Part shown: in pieces, positions 22,293 through 33,935 of the stretch
Layout of the letters: each line of letters opens with the position of its first letter
Position numbering within the stretch: the first letter of the stretch is position 1
From: Morella rubra
Lineage: Eukaryota; Streptophyta; Magnoliopsida; Fagales; Myricaceae
Reading direction: 5' to 3'
DNA length: 64,000 nucleotides
Assembly (NCBI GenBank): GCA_003952965.2
Contig: CM025850.1
Location: 29,895,374 to 29,959,373, forward strand
Made by a program: the position numbers and the translations under genes
The notes under the pieces: model-generated
The model's database searches: none
What the model saw: the letters and a program-made list of their open reading frames with translations, nothing else
What the model was told of the DNA's origin: nothing

Positions 22293-24473
22293 ATACTACG
22301 CCAACCATGGAAAACGCCTTGGAATGGACTACAGCGACTTGTGTCTTCCTAGAGTCCCTGATACATGGAATCAACTTTTGTATGCATAACTCATTAATTG
22401 AATTATCGTTTTGCTATGTAGCAGTTATCTATGTCCTGGAAAGTAAGTATATTTGGTTGTAAGGAAAACATAAGAGTATTAGAGTTGGGGAATTAGTATT
22501 CAAACTTAATTACCACAAAATCACTTAGAAAAACAAAAAATATTTACACAGTGCCTTTTCTAATAAATAACTCTCTAGGGTACAACTTTGAAAAGACCAA
22601 TCTCTATGGCCTATTTTTCATATATATGAGTCTTTCAATTCATTAGACATTACCCGGTAACGTGGAAGGGGCTGGGTTAGGCTACTCAACCGTAACAATG
22701 AACACCGCAATCCCAACCCTGACCTGAACATTACACCACGATCCTGACAGTGCCCAATGTCTTCTGTTAGTGAATGTCTGATGGGCAGGATGAACCATGA
22801 AAAAATTGGTTTAGACCCTCATAACACCTAGAATGGGCTGAATATGTGTTTTCCCTCAATTCTAAAATTATTCAATCTAAATATGCATAATAATCAACTC
22901 AATCAACAAACAAGCAGCAAAAAATTAACTCAATCAAGGATTTTGTTGATGAAAGGTAGGGTTTTTTTTTGTTGATGAGAGAACCCTTAAGTTTTTCCAC
23001 ATATAAGACTTTGAAAGGTAGGGTTTTTTTTTTTTTTTTTTTTACAACCATTGGATGTCACTTGACAAATAGTGTTTTATTAAAATTGTCGGAGCTTGAG
23101 AAACTTCTTTAATCTCTTAAACACTTCAACCAAACAAGCCTAACAAATTACAACTCAACTATGACATATTTTGATTGCTAATAACAAAAAGACACTAACA
23201 AACCATATCATACGTTTGAAAAATGGACCATAATCTGCTAGTTTGAAATTATACTACATGGACTGTATTTGTAATTAAGCCTAAAAAACTAATTCCCCGA
23301 ATACGATACTCGATATTGCAATTTAAGCAATAATCAATCAAAACCCCAAATAATTAAATTACAATATTACTAATAAGTAAAAAACAAAGGAATTAAGAAT
23401 CCCTAGTCGATAAAAATCTCCAAATTTAAAATCTTGCCATAGAAAAATCTACCAAAATTATACAATTAAACAACAAATTGAGAAAACTGAATCACATAGC
23501 AACAAATTAACAATCCAATACATATTAATAAAAACAAAAAATTAACTCCCAGATCTGAAAACTCCCAAACCAAATCACAACCGGTACAAAAGTCTCAAGT
23601 CAATACCCAATGCAATAATTGATAAGAAAAGGTAGAGAATCACATTCAAGTCACTACCCCTCGAAATTAACAACCGATTCACATACAAGCAAGCCCAACC
23701 AAATCGAAGCCCAATTTTTTTTCTTGCAAATGTTTATACTACTTATTAAAAAACAAATAAAAACAGTAGAGTTAGGGTGGATCAGAACCACCACACTTTG
23801 GGAACAGATTCCCTCAAAAGCAGGGAATTCAAAGCTATCAGAAGGGACAAACAAGATTTTGTCCCTGCAATCTAACGGTCATTATACGTCCACCTTATTT
23901 AATGAGTAAAATGGCTTTGCAGCTCGGCTTGACGACTCAATTCTCCCAAAATTCATTTTTTGCCTAAGAGCTGATGTTCCTCTTCTTCCTCTTTTTTCAG
24001 CAACTACCCACACGAATTCAACGGACCTAGCTCTCTCTCACTCCTCTCCTCGCCGGACCTTGTTGGAATTCCTAACTCCCCAATTTTTTTTTTCTCACAA
24101 AAGCCCGAAACACCATGGTTTGTTTTTGTTTCCTTGTTAAGCTACCTTTAGATGTTATTTTTTTGCAGATAAATTACTCAAGAGATGATATATACTTCAG
24201 TTTGTTTCGTATGTGTAGTGCGTCCTAAACTTTCTTCCACATGGAGTCAGTAGATTTGGAGCAATCCGTACAATGCCTCACTGTGGTCCAGTTAGCATAT
24301 TTCGTATGTAGTTTTTGTTGAAATTGAAGGTCGAAGGTGATCCTTAAGACACCTTTGACCACGATCTAAACTCTGAGTTCTCTACATTTTGTTAACTTAA
24401 ATGCTGCTTCTGAGGATCTTGTACGACAATATTACTATATTGCCTTCTGAAAGTGACAAGATTAGTATGGAGA
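22293..24473. other. No supported gene; right flank of the CACTA and AT-rich spacer
   Basis: At about 22300-22385 the minus strand reads LIPCIRDSRKTQVAVVHSKA, which looks protein-like and lies next to the CACTA insertion site; I cannot name it. From 22400 to about 23900 the sequence is AT-rich with poly-T near 23020-23045. A pyrimidine-rich, promoter-like stretch lies at 23940-24110. No exon chain is evident. Confidence 0.4.
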
Positions 24474-25027
24474 AATAAATTATATGAGTTAGGGATTTAA
24501 TCAATGATATTATTCTGATCCTATTAGCTCATATGGAATATATTATGGTGGAAGGATAAATAAACAAAAAATTGTTAGCAAAAGAGATTTCACAATCAAT
24601 CTCAAATTCTCGGAGTGAATTGTAATATGTTGATGAACATGATTACAATTAGTAGAAGCTAAAAATTCGGAATAAAAGAATATAAGAGCTAATGAAAAAG
24701 AGTTTTTCCATTGATTCTACGGCCGAGACTGAGATCCTAACGATCCCACACACTATCACAGCTAGGTTTTCATATAAAAGGATAGCTATGAGATAGTCTA
24801 ACCTAATTGACTAATTGTTAGTTTGAGAGTTGGCCATCAAGACTCAGAAAAACCCTACACAGTTGTGACTGGAGAGGAAGGAGGCAGAACACTTGGGTTG
24901 CTATTGTGAAATTCTCAAGATTGTGAGATTGACAAGAACCTAAAGATTATCAAATAATTCTCGAGATCAACAAAGGAGAATTGGTAAGTTAATTTTCCAC
25001 AGATGTAACTTTTAGTAGTATTAGAGC
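24474..25027. mobile_element. Fragment of a Copia LTR with adjoining primer-binding site
   Basis: Closely matches the 3' portion of the LTR at 40891-42179 (the part from about 41645), with shared landmarks ATGGTGGAAGGATAAATAAAC-like sequence, ACGGCCGAGA and GAGAGTTGGCCATCA. After the LTR end, TAGTATTAGAGC (25016-25027) matches 10 of 12 bases of a methionine-tRNA primer-binding site. So this is the inner edge of a 5' LTR of a related, broken element. Not coding. Confidence 0.75.
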
Positions 25028-25257
25028 TAGGTTAGTTGAACCTCATTCTCTTGAGATCAAAAATTTTTTATTGAAAAATCAAAAGTCTTTCGCAATTTTT
25101 GAAATCACGTGAAAGAGAAAAGTTTCGTTTTTCTCTCTCCTCTGTTTGATTCGCATGATATGTGAAATAGATTATAGTTTTCTTCCATCGAACAAGTCTA
25201 TGCGATATGAATAAATTTTTTTTTCTTCCATTCAACATGCTATTGTAATTTATTCTT

Positions 25258-25503
25258 GGTAATAACAAAAAACCCCGCACAAACTTATACCCTGATCTCA
25301 AATACCCCATGTAATTTAACTCGTTATAATCAGGCACCTTAATATACGTGTCGCGTTTCAATTGGACTTTTGACCTAGTTTTGATGTTAAATGAGATGTT
25401 TTCCATCACACGTGACTTGCACGTGACATTCTGCTCACGTTAAAAGACCCCATTACTGTCGAATTAATTTCCAACGCCAAATCTGGTGCGTTTTGATTTG
25501 ACT
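25258..25503 (+). repeat. MULE left terminal inverted repeat
   Basis: About 246 bp, pairing with 39631-39885. Contains the short palindromic CACGTGACTTGCACGTG block. In MULEs the repeats usually also carry promoters for the internal genes. Confidence 0.85.
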
Positions 25504-26455
25504 TGACCGTTGGAATATTTTATTATCCCCCACCCCCCCCCCCCCCAAAAAAACCCGAACTAAACTATGTGTTTTGACTCCGACAGTCAAAGCACTTCCG
25601 TTGCCCCCAAAGACAAACCCATTCCCTTTCCCTAAGGTCGTTGCTGTCTGAACAAACTCTAGGGCTGAGATCTCGTATCCTTTCGAGCGAGTTTAAGGAA
25701 GAAATTCGTTGCTGTTTTGTGCTGAAGGTATGGTATTTGAACTTTTCCCAAATCGTATAAGTATTGCTTTTCTCATACCTTTATTGCGAATGGATCAGTT
25801 GGTTCCGCTTTATGTTGGGTCAATGGGTCACGTTCAGTTTCAGTTAATGAGTTTTGTTGTTTTAAAATGGGTTATATAAGTGTGAGTGGGTGAGAAATGG
25901 TAGGGACAGAAAGGGTTTGTTTATGGATTCTTTAGAACTTTCCAGTGCACTTCCTCGACTGTTCCCCATCTGAATGGTCCCTTCGCCATATTTAAAATTG
26001 CTGATATTGATATTATTCTCATGTGTAAAGGACACTGTCATAGGCAAAATAATATGCTGATATAGTGTTTAAGTCCTGATCTGTCTGTGTCATGCGATCT
26101 GAAGTCAATGAGGGTGGGACCACATGGGAGGCATTTGGATTGTTTTTTAAACCTTGTTGTTGGTTTATTGTGTGTGCCTTCTACGTCTTTGTATGCTTGT
26201 CTTTATCTGTTATTATCCTTTTCTGCCATTATCTTTTTTGGGGAATCATAAGTATGCATGTTTTGAATCCTGTTCTCACCTTGCACAATCAGGGTCAAAT
26301 ATTTGCCCTTCGACACCTGCATCAATTAGCCTGGAAAGTTGACACTCTTTTCTGTTTAAGGTACGTAGACTCCCTTCATATTGTTGCATTAAATTCTCAA
26401 CATCACACATTCCATTTATAGACAACAGTATTATGTCAGTATCTCGCTCCTGGTA

Positions 26456-26487
<32 letters not shown>

Positions 26488-26823
26488 TTCGATGTGTCTA
26501 AATTTTTTGTTTGTTTTTCTGGAGAGCATCGAAGTTTGATTTTGTCCAAAAACCATATCTGCTTCAGAGATTTATACAAATATAATGTCATTATATTATA
26601 CTAATCTAATATCATTCTAGTATACTAATCTACTACCATTTTGTTATAAATATACATTGACTGTTGTTCTTTTTTACAATATATTTGCCATACTAATACA
26701 CTGCCATTATGTTATACGAATGTAATAGTATTATATTATACTGATCTAATACCATTAGATGATACCAAACATAAGTACATATTTAACTCTTGTTCTTTTA
26801 TATATCTGCCAGGTTTAGAAACA
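25504..26823 (+). promoter_or_regulatory. MULE leader: putative promoter, leader exon and leader intron
   Basis: Just inside the repeat a C-run (about 25535) and a mixed-composition stretch end in GTGCTGAAG|GTATGG near 25727, a good donor. An acceptor CTGCCAG stands at 26807-26813, ten bases before the transposase ATG. The roughly 1.1 kb between is intron-like, with (CT)n at 26455-26482 and imperfect TTATATTATACTAATCTAAT repeats at 26580-26770. Transcription is inferred, not seen. Confidence 0.5.
26455..26482. repeat. (CT)n microsatellite
   Basis: Uninterrupted CT dinucleotides in the MULE leader intron. Confidence 0.9.
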
Positions 26824-29800
26824 ATGAGCAAATAATTCGTTTTGTTTGAGATACACTACGGGGGAAGGTTTCAGAGGATGCCACGCACTGAGTACATGGG
26901 AGAGAAGAAGGATTTGCACCACGAGCCATGGGATATGGACTGCCTATCGTACTTTGAGCTCACACTTGATGACGAGTTGGTTTTAATATCGTCAGATATG
27001 GATGTCCTGGAGATGGTGACCTGTCATAAAGGTCACAATATCATACTTCTTTATGTGGTTGCATTTGGAAACGAAGTTGTTGAAACCGGAAATGAAGCTG
27101 CCCATGGTAAAAGGAAAAGGTTTAAGCTGCCCGTGGTGAAAAAAGGGGCTAAGGAGAACGGGTCTATGGAGAAAAGGAAAGGGAAACAACTACAGCTGCA
27201 AGATGAGGAAGATCCTTCTGAAAGTCCACTACCCGATTCATTTTGGGATGATATAGTTAGCGGAGAAGATGATGTGTTTGAGGATAGAGGCAACGCTGCA
27301 ACTAGTGGGTATCAACCTCGCATATGTGAAGATGAAGAAGTAATTGAAGGATAGAAGGGTGCAGCTTTGAAGAAAAAGCTTGAGAATAGTAAGGAGTTGG
27401 TTTCACCGTCTGAGGAGTCGAGTGAAGATGGAAATTTGATACCTGAGAAATTTACGAAATAGAAGGAGAAGTATATGGCGAACCCCCAGTTGGAGCTTGG
27501 GATGAAATTTACCTCAATGGAAATGTTTAGGGAGGCTGTACGAGAGGCCTATATCCATGTTGGTAAGGATCTTCATTGGGCGAAGAATGACTGGGATAGG
27601 GTGATCGTGCAATGCAAGTGAGAGCACTGTAACTACCGAGTATATGCTCGCAATGTGAAGAATGAGCTGACATTCCAGATTATCTCCTACTCAGGCGACC
27701 ACCAATGCACTCGAAGCTACAAAAACACCCAAGTTTCAGCAAGTGGATATCAAGCAAGTACTTGGAGCAGTTCAAGCATAACCCTGATTGGCCCATTGGA
27801 GCACTAAAGGAAGAGATGAAGAGCATGGAAGGTTGATGTCAGTTGGTGCAAGTTATATAGGGCGAAGAAATGTGCAACTGATGAGATATGGGGAATGCAT
27901 AGAACACAATATGCAACGCTGTGGAATTATTTTGCAATACTGCGGCATACAAACCTAGGATCTTGTGTGATTTTGAGGGTTCAAAGGCCGATAACGGAGA
28001 TGCTGCCAACCTTCCAATGTATGTACTTTTTGATGGTTGCCATGCGCGATGGCTTCAAGGCTGGTTGCAGACCTTTGATTGGCGTTGATGGGTGTTTCTT
28101 GAAAGGCCCATATAAAGGTCAGTTATTGGTAGCTGTTGGTCGAGATGGCAACGAGAATATCTATCCTATTGAATTGGCTGCTGTAGAAGCGGAGTTGAAG
28201 GACAACTGGTCGTGGTTTCTAAACGTGTTAATATCCGACCTCGGACCCAATCTCCCACATGGCTGGACGTTCATATCAGATCGTCAAAAGGTAAGCATTG
28301 TCAAATTCAGATTACAAAGTGTATTAAGTTTTGATTTGTTTCGATTAATATCATTATTAACATCTGATAATTCATTGGGTTTGATATTTGATTGGGGTAA
28401 TTGATTTGTTTAGGTTAAGTATTGACAATTGATTTATTTAGGTTAACATCTGATATTTCTTTTGTTTGGGTTAATTGAATTGAGTTAATATTTGTTTCGG
28501 TTCATATTTATTTGGGTTATTTGACTTGAGATAATATTTGTTTGGGTTAATATTTGTTTGGGTTTATATTTGTTTGAGTTTATATTTGTTTCGGTTTATG
28601 ATTTGTTTTTGGTTAATATTGTACAGTTTCGATTGCTATAAAGTTGCATTTTGGTTAATATTTTACAGTTTAAATTAGTAACCCATGCGACCAACGTTCC
28701 CTAGTTACATATATAATGCATTTCCACATTTGTCATGAACTAACACCTTGAATCTATCAACGTTGTAGGGTCTTATCCCAAGTTTCAATGAAGTTCTTCC
28801 TTCCCACCACTGACCATAGAATTTGTGTACGACACTTGTATGGCAATTTCAGGGATGAGGTCATCGTGGGCAGCTACTGAAGGACCGGCTTTGGGCAGCA
28901 GCCTCTGCATACACTGTAGCAGAATGGAAGATTGAGATGCTGACACTGAAGGCAATCAATGAAGATGCATATGCGTGGCTGGCAAAGGTGGATCCAACAC
29001 TATGGGAAAGATCCAATTTCCCTATACGTGTTCGGTCAGATCTTCTAGTGAACAACTTGTCAGAGTGTTTCAACGCGAATATTTTGGAGGCTCGTGATAA
29101 ACCCATCATCACAATGATGGAGGTTATCAGAAAGAAGCTCATGCGAAGGTATCAAGTTAAGCAGGATGGGATGAATAAGATGCACGAGAGGCTGACTCCA
29201 GCTACTATGAAAAAACTTGATAGAAATGGGCTCGAGTCATGTGAGTGCATTTCCACGTATGTTGGGAATGGGTTATTTGAGGTGGAGCATAAACGGAGAT
29301 AATACGTAGTGAACTTAAAAGACAGGACATGCGGTTGTAGACGTTGGGACCTCACGGGGATGGATACCTTGCGCCCATGCAATTTCTGTCATTTTGTATG
29401 ATGGGGGGAAGCCGAGAATTTTGTTGATGACTTTTACACCGTGGAGACATATATGAAGGCATATAGGCCTATAATTAACCCCATGCTAAGTGAAGAACAA
29501 TGGGATCATGCCTCACAAGATCCGTTTATACCTCTAACAGTAAGAGTGCAGCCCGGGAAGCCAAAGAAGTTAACGAGGAAGGGCACGGATGAGCCTAAGT
29601 CCCATATTAGGCTAAGCAAGGTTGGAACTATTATCAAATGCTCCAAATGTGGCAAGGAGAGGCACAACGCACGATCATGCAAGAAGAAGAAGCAAAAGAC
29701 ATGTGCAAAGCAACTCCAAACTAACACAAGCGAGGTATACGCTTTCTAATTCAATTTGAAATTTATGTACGCATGATTCATTGCTAATATCAACTGTTAT

Positions 29801-30366
29801 GCAGGTCCCTACCTCCCAAGCTGGATCGTCTTCAAGGCTAGTTGCATTAGCTTTGACGCGCAATGTTGTAAGTTTTCCAATGTGTTTGCTTGAGACATTA
29901 ACACTTAGAAAGTCTTGAGTTTTTTATTCACATGCAAAGAGAACACGTAAACTAGGCTAACAACTAATTGTTTGCAGGATCCAAGGGATTACGCTGGTTT
30001 TACACCTCCCCCTAGTTAGGGAAGAAACAGCCCATCGATGTTGCCAAGTAGCTGGGGCAGATGCAGCCCATCAACTGCAACTACTTCACCACCTGTTGAG
30101 GGAGTGGCAACAAGAACTCGAAGCTCTGACCATTTAAGGGGAGTGGCACAGACCTCGAGGCTTCCCTGACAACTCTTCATTGACCTCACAGAACCCGTTG
30201 CGAGGTCACTAACTGATCCACCTAGTCAAATAATTCAGCAACAAAAGGGAAATGGAAAGAGAGCAGTTGATGATACGGATAGATTGAGGAAGGCCAAGAA
30301 GAAGGGGAAGATGAATGATGGCAAAAGCGGGTTGATGAAGACCAAGAAAAAGGATCCGTTGCAGTG
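26824..30366 (+). pseudogene. MuDR-type MULE transposase, spliced, decayed
   Basis: Catalyses excision and insertion of the MULE in the nucleus. Inferred exons: 26824-28290, 28769-29734, 29805-29867, 29978-30366, all GT-AG. The N-terminal part is PB1-like (FEIHYGGRFQRMPRTEYMG) followed by an acidic linker. The MuDR DNA-binding region follows (MKFTSMEMFREAVREAYIHV; CNYRVYARN). The DDE core has GVDGCFLKGPYKGQLLVAVG and, at the first splice, FISDRQK|GLIPSF. Exon 2 has a CVRHLYGNFRDEGHRG block, a SWIM-like zinc finger region (CGCRRWDLTGM) and a C-terminal knuckle (CSKCGKERHNARSCKK). The last exon is basic. Defects include a TAA three codons after the ATG, further stops near 27352, 27460, 27619 and 29300, and frame changes near 27745-27840, so this copy cannot make full-length protein. 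Confidence 0.88.
28390..28620 (+). repeat. Degenerate tandem repeat in the transposase intron
   Basis: About ten diverged copies of a roughly 20-base unit resembling GGGTTAATATTTGTTT. It lies wholly in the first intron (28291-28768). Confidence 0.75.
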
Positions 30367-30780
30367 AACTCGAATGTAGTGGCTGTATCTATTTTTTGTT
30401 GTAATGGTTGTTTAGGAGCTGTCCATGGTTGGGCTTTGGCTCTATTTAAAATAGTATCTGTCCATGATGTGTTTTGCTGTATATTTTGATACTGTCCAAG
30501 TTTAAGATGTATATTTTGAAACTGTCTAGGTTTAAGCTGTATATTTTGAAACTATCCATGTTGAAGCTGGATGTAAGTAGTGGTTAAGCCATTTAGTGAA
30601 TGTATATTTTGAAGCTGGTTCTATTATAAATGACCACAGGTGAAAGATTTCAGGTTGAAAGTTAGTGTGATTCTGCTGATTTGTTTTTTATAATGAAACT
30701 GTTTCTAGTATTAGGTTTATCAGGTATGAAATTATGTATATATGGTCAATGTCAAACCATAACTATACAAAAAATGAAAT

Positions 30781-32140
30781 TGTGAGTGCAAAAACAACCC
30801 AAGAGGGGGGTGAATTGAGTTTTATAAAAAATTTTGTCTCTTTTTGCGAAAAACCCAAATATGCCCAGACCCCTTTCTAAAAGAACAAGAGAACAGATCT
30901 ATATAATCAATGAGTCTAATGAAGAATAAAAATAATAGATAATCATGCACAACAAATAGATAACGACAATAAATAGAGATAAGGATAGAGAGATGACACC
31001 GTGATTTTTAGGTGGTTCGGTTACACTTGCTTACGTCCACCTCTAAGGCTATTGACTTCCTTGGGCTTTCTTCACTATCTTCCAAATAGTAAATACACCT
31101 TAGCTTCCCAGGTGCTAAGGAACCTTTACAAAGTGTTTTTCGAGCTTACACTTTAATTCACTCTCACAAATCCTCACAACTTAGACGATTTCTTCTACCC
31201 AACTAATAGGACAAGTGTTTTCCCCAACACTTACGTGTTTTTCAAGAATGGGTACAAAAGGAATCTTAGTAAAAGCTCTTTAAGCCGAATAAACAAGTAT
31301 GAAGTACTGAGGTGTGCAAAGAGACAAGATTCTCAAAGAAAGCAAAAGTATTTGCAGGTGGGGGAACAAGCTTTCTTGGTTGGTGGAGCTTCTTTCTTCT
31401 TCAAAGCTTTTTCTCTCTCTAGAATTAGGACAAGAGTTAATAGCGCACACTTCCACCGTTTTCTCTCTCCATTTTCTTCTATTTAAAGCTCCTAGGGCAC
31501 CAAGGGTCTTCTTGTAAAGTTTGAGTGCCGTTGGAGGTCATTTGAGACCATTTGGAAACTTTTGGATGAGTTGGCGTCGCTTCCAGGATATCTGCAAAAT
31601 CGCGCAATGTGTCGACACATTGATGGTATGTGCTGACACATTAAAATTTTGCCTAAAAATATTATCTCGGGTGTTAGTTCAATGTGTCGACACATTGATG
31701 GTATGTGCTGACACATTAAAATTTTGCCAAAAAACATTATCTCGGGTGTTAGTTCAATGTGTCGACACTTATGCTCAATGTGTCGACACTTTAGAATGGT
31801 CTGGAATCACTCTCTTGGGTGTTAGTTCAATGTGTCGACATTATGGTTCAATGTGTTGACACTTCCAACACTTAGTCTAAAAAATTCGTTTTTTGACAGC
31901 AACTTCAATTCAACATATCTCAAAAACACCTACAATAAAAAATTGACCAATTAACTTGTGTAATGGTGTACAAGTATGCTTAGAGATATTTTAAAATAGA
32001 AAAAACTTAATGTTTGAAAAATATATCATTATCTTAAAAGAGATTTTCAATGTAAAATCTAAAAGTCTTAAACGAGTTTGAAAAATTTGTTATCATCAAA
32101 ATCAAAATGGATCGTTTGTAAAAATAACCTTGGGCTAACA
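30781..32140 (+). mobile_element. Probable solo LTR or LTR fragment inserted in the MULE
   Basis: The block starts TGTGAGTGCAAAAACAACCC and ends GGGCTAACA, giving TG...CA ends. It has the layout of a widespread plant LTR family: a CCAAGAGGGGGGTGAATTGA motif near one end, a GTGGTTCGG block, a line of tandem repeats, and a run of A/T before the other end. No internal retroelement sequence or exact target duplication was seen, so it may be a solo LTR with decayed flanks. It separates the 3' ends of the two MULE genes. Confidence 0.6.
31605..31865 (+). repeat. 75-bp tandem repeat with TGTGTCGACACA palindrome
   Basis: Units begin at 31605, 31680 and 31755, each opening with CAATGTGTCGACAC. The first two are nearly identical; the third is shortened, followed by further single TGTGTCGACA motifs. 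The core is a 12-base palindrome. Confidence 0.9.
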
Positions 32141-32363
32141 CTAGTCAATGTCAAGGTGGAGCATAAACATTATTCATCCAAAAGCAAACCATACGAAAAG
32201 AAAGGTCAATGTCAAACCATAACCATTAACCATACAAAAGGAAACAACTTAAATCATATTTCATCCATCAAAAGAACGTAGTTACATAATTAGTGACCCA
32301 TGTCAAACTAACAACGTGAAAAGGACATGATTACAAAATTAGTCTCCCATGTTTAACTACACA

Positions 32364-32817
32364 TCAAAAAGGCATGACTACTACAAAAACTACTAATATA
32401 AACAATAACACCAACACAACGAGCTTATACATCTTCACCACAGTGCCTTATTTTTCAATTTCATTCTTCAAGTTGTCGTTCTCCTTCTTCAAGCTTTTGT
32501 TCTCCACCTTCAGCCTCTCAATCTCCTCTTTCAGGCTATCAATGTTATTCTGGTCAATATTTAAACGTTCTTGCCTATCTCGCATGTGTTTCAAGACCTT
32601 TTTTCCCATGTTCACACATTAGAGGATCAACCCAAGCAAAAAATCCAAACCCGCGTTTAATTTTATAGTTCGGACAACTATAAAATCGACGCCCAAAATT
32701 GTACTCTGTGTACGAGGTCTTCGAGCAGGTTGTGACACCACAAAAACATTGAGGGCCACCAGAGGTTGCCCCACCTTCAGTGACCCAAGAGCTGGAACCA
32801 CTATTGAATGTAGACAT
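32364..32817 (-). pseudogene. GRF zinc-finger, coiled-coil, membrane-anchored protein gene of the MULE
   Basis: Minus strand from ATG 32817. The N-terminus is MSTFNSGSSSWVTEGG, then a GRF-type zinc finger: CFCG, TSYTEYNFGRRFYSCP, FFAWVDPLMCEHGKK, with the C-x-C...C...C ligands and the GRRFY-W core. Next comes a coiled coil (QNNIDSLKEEIERLKVENK, SLKKENDNLKNEIEK), then a hydrophobic segment rich in V and L (KLVVLVLLFILVVFVVV), suited to a C-terminal membrane anchor. The finger and coiled coil are in different frames, shifted at an A-run near 32607-32612, and a TAA separates the coil from the membrane segment, so this copy is broken. It faces the transposase tail to tail within the same terminal repeats. 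GRF fingers bind single-stranded nucleic acid in other proteins; role here unknown. Confidence 0.75.
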
Positions 32818-33038
32818 AGCTTATGGATATGTTTGACTCACACTTAACCAAAAACCTAAATCAGCAGCAGCACAATACTTAATCTCATGTTTAAAATCCA
32901 TAACAATTACTTAATCTCATGTTTACTACCCATAACAATTACTTAGTCTCAATTTGTAACTAAAGCATTTATCTAATCAAACTACCATGACCTCACGGGC
33001 ATTTGCATTTATCTAAGTAAGCAAATTACTATGAACTT

Positions 33039-33935
33039 TGATGCAAGCCAAGATTATGCCGACCCAAACCGAGGTCGAGATGCTGACCCAAGCTGAGGTC
33101 AAGATGATGCCAACCCAAGCCGAGGTCGAGACATTGAACACGGCCGAGATCTTCTGTCACTTCCTAGTGGTCCAATTATAAGACTTAAAGCCAAACGTTT
33201 CAAGGAAGCACTCAATGGCCTAATCCAAGAAAGTCGGGACAATACTATTAAGGCCGAGATGGGTCAAGGCTTAGTCCATGTCATCCGGGCAAGTGAAGAC
33301 AATGGAGTACCTGCACCTCGGGGTAACTATCCCTGGTAACTTGTACCTCGGCCGAGGAACCCTATACCTCGGGCGCATTTCGAGCCAAACTACTTGCACA
33401 TCGGCGTTTATATTTTGAAGCTCGGGCATTTACATTTAGGCAGGAACCAAGGCGTATGTATCAGGCAAAGTCCGGATCTGACTTTCCTTTTCAAATGCAT
33501 GCCATTCCTTATTCTTAGCCGAATTATTTTAGGAATGCTTATTTCCTTTCAAAACCCAGATTTCAGCTGCTGAATTTTAGAAACCTTTTAATTTATTTCA
33601 ATGTTTGAATTAGTTTCCTATTCTTGGAGGGATGTTCCAAGTCTATTTATAGGGCCTTTTGGGCGTGTAGAAGAAAACAACTTGGAGATAAATATTATTT
33701 GAAAGGTCTTGTGATTCTCTTTGGTTCTTTGAAGAACTACTCGAACTTATCGGGATTTCCCGTGGCGTTCACCCTAACTTATCAAATGGACTTCCACCTC
33801 CGTTTGTGACGTCTTCCTTATACTGAGGTTCTTGTTTCTTATAAACAAAGGGTCGAGGTTCCATTCAGATCTGTCCTAGAATGATCTTGGGTTCCCTACT
33901 GTTGTTGGGTCTCATTATTCTTGGCGAGATTCACA
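33039..33935 (+). repeat. 5' LTR of the Gypsy element
   Basis: 897 bp starting TGATGCAAGCC and ending GATTCACA, followed five bases later by the primer-binding site. Contains several ACCTCGG and CCGAGGT motifs. Confidence 0.85.
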
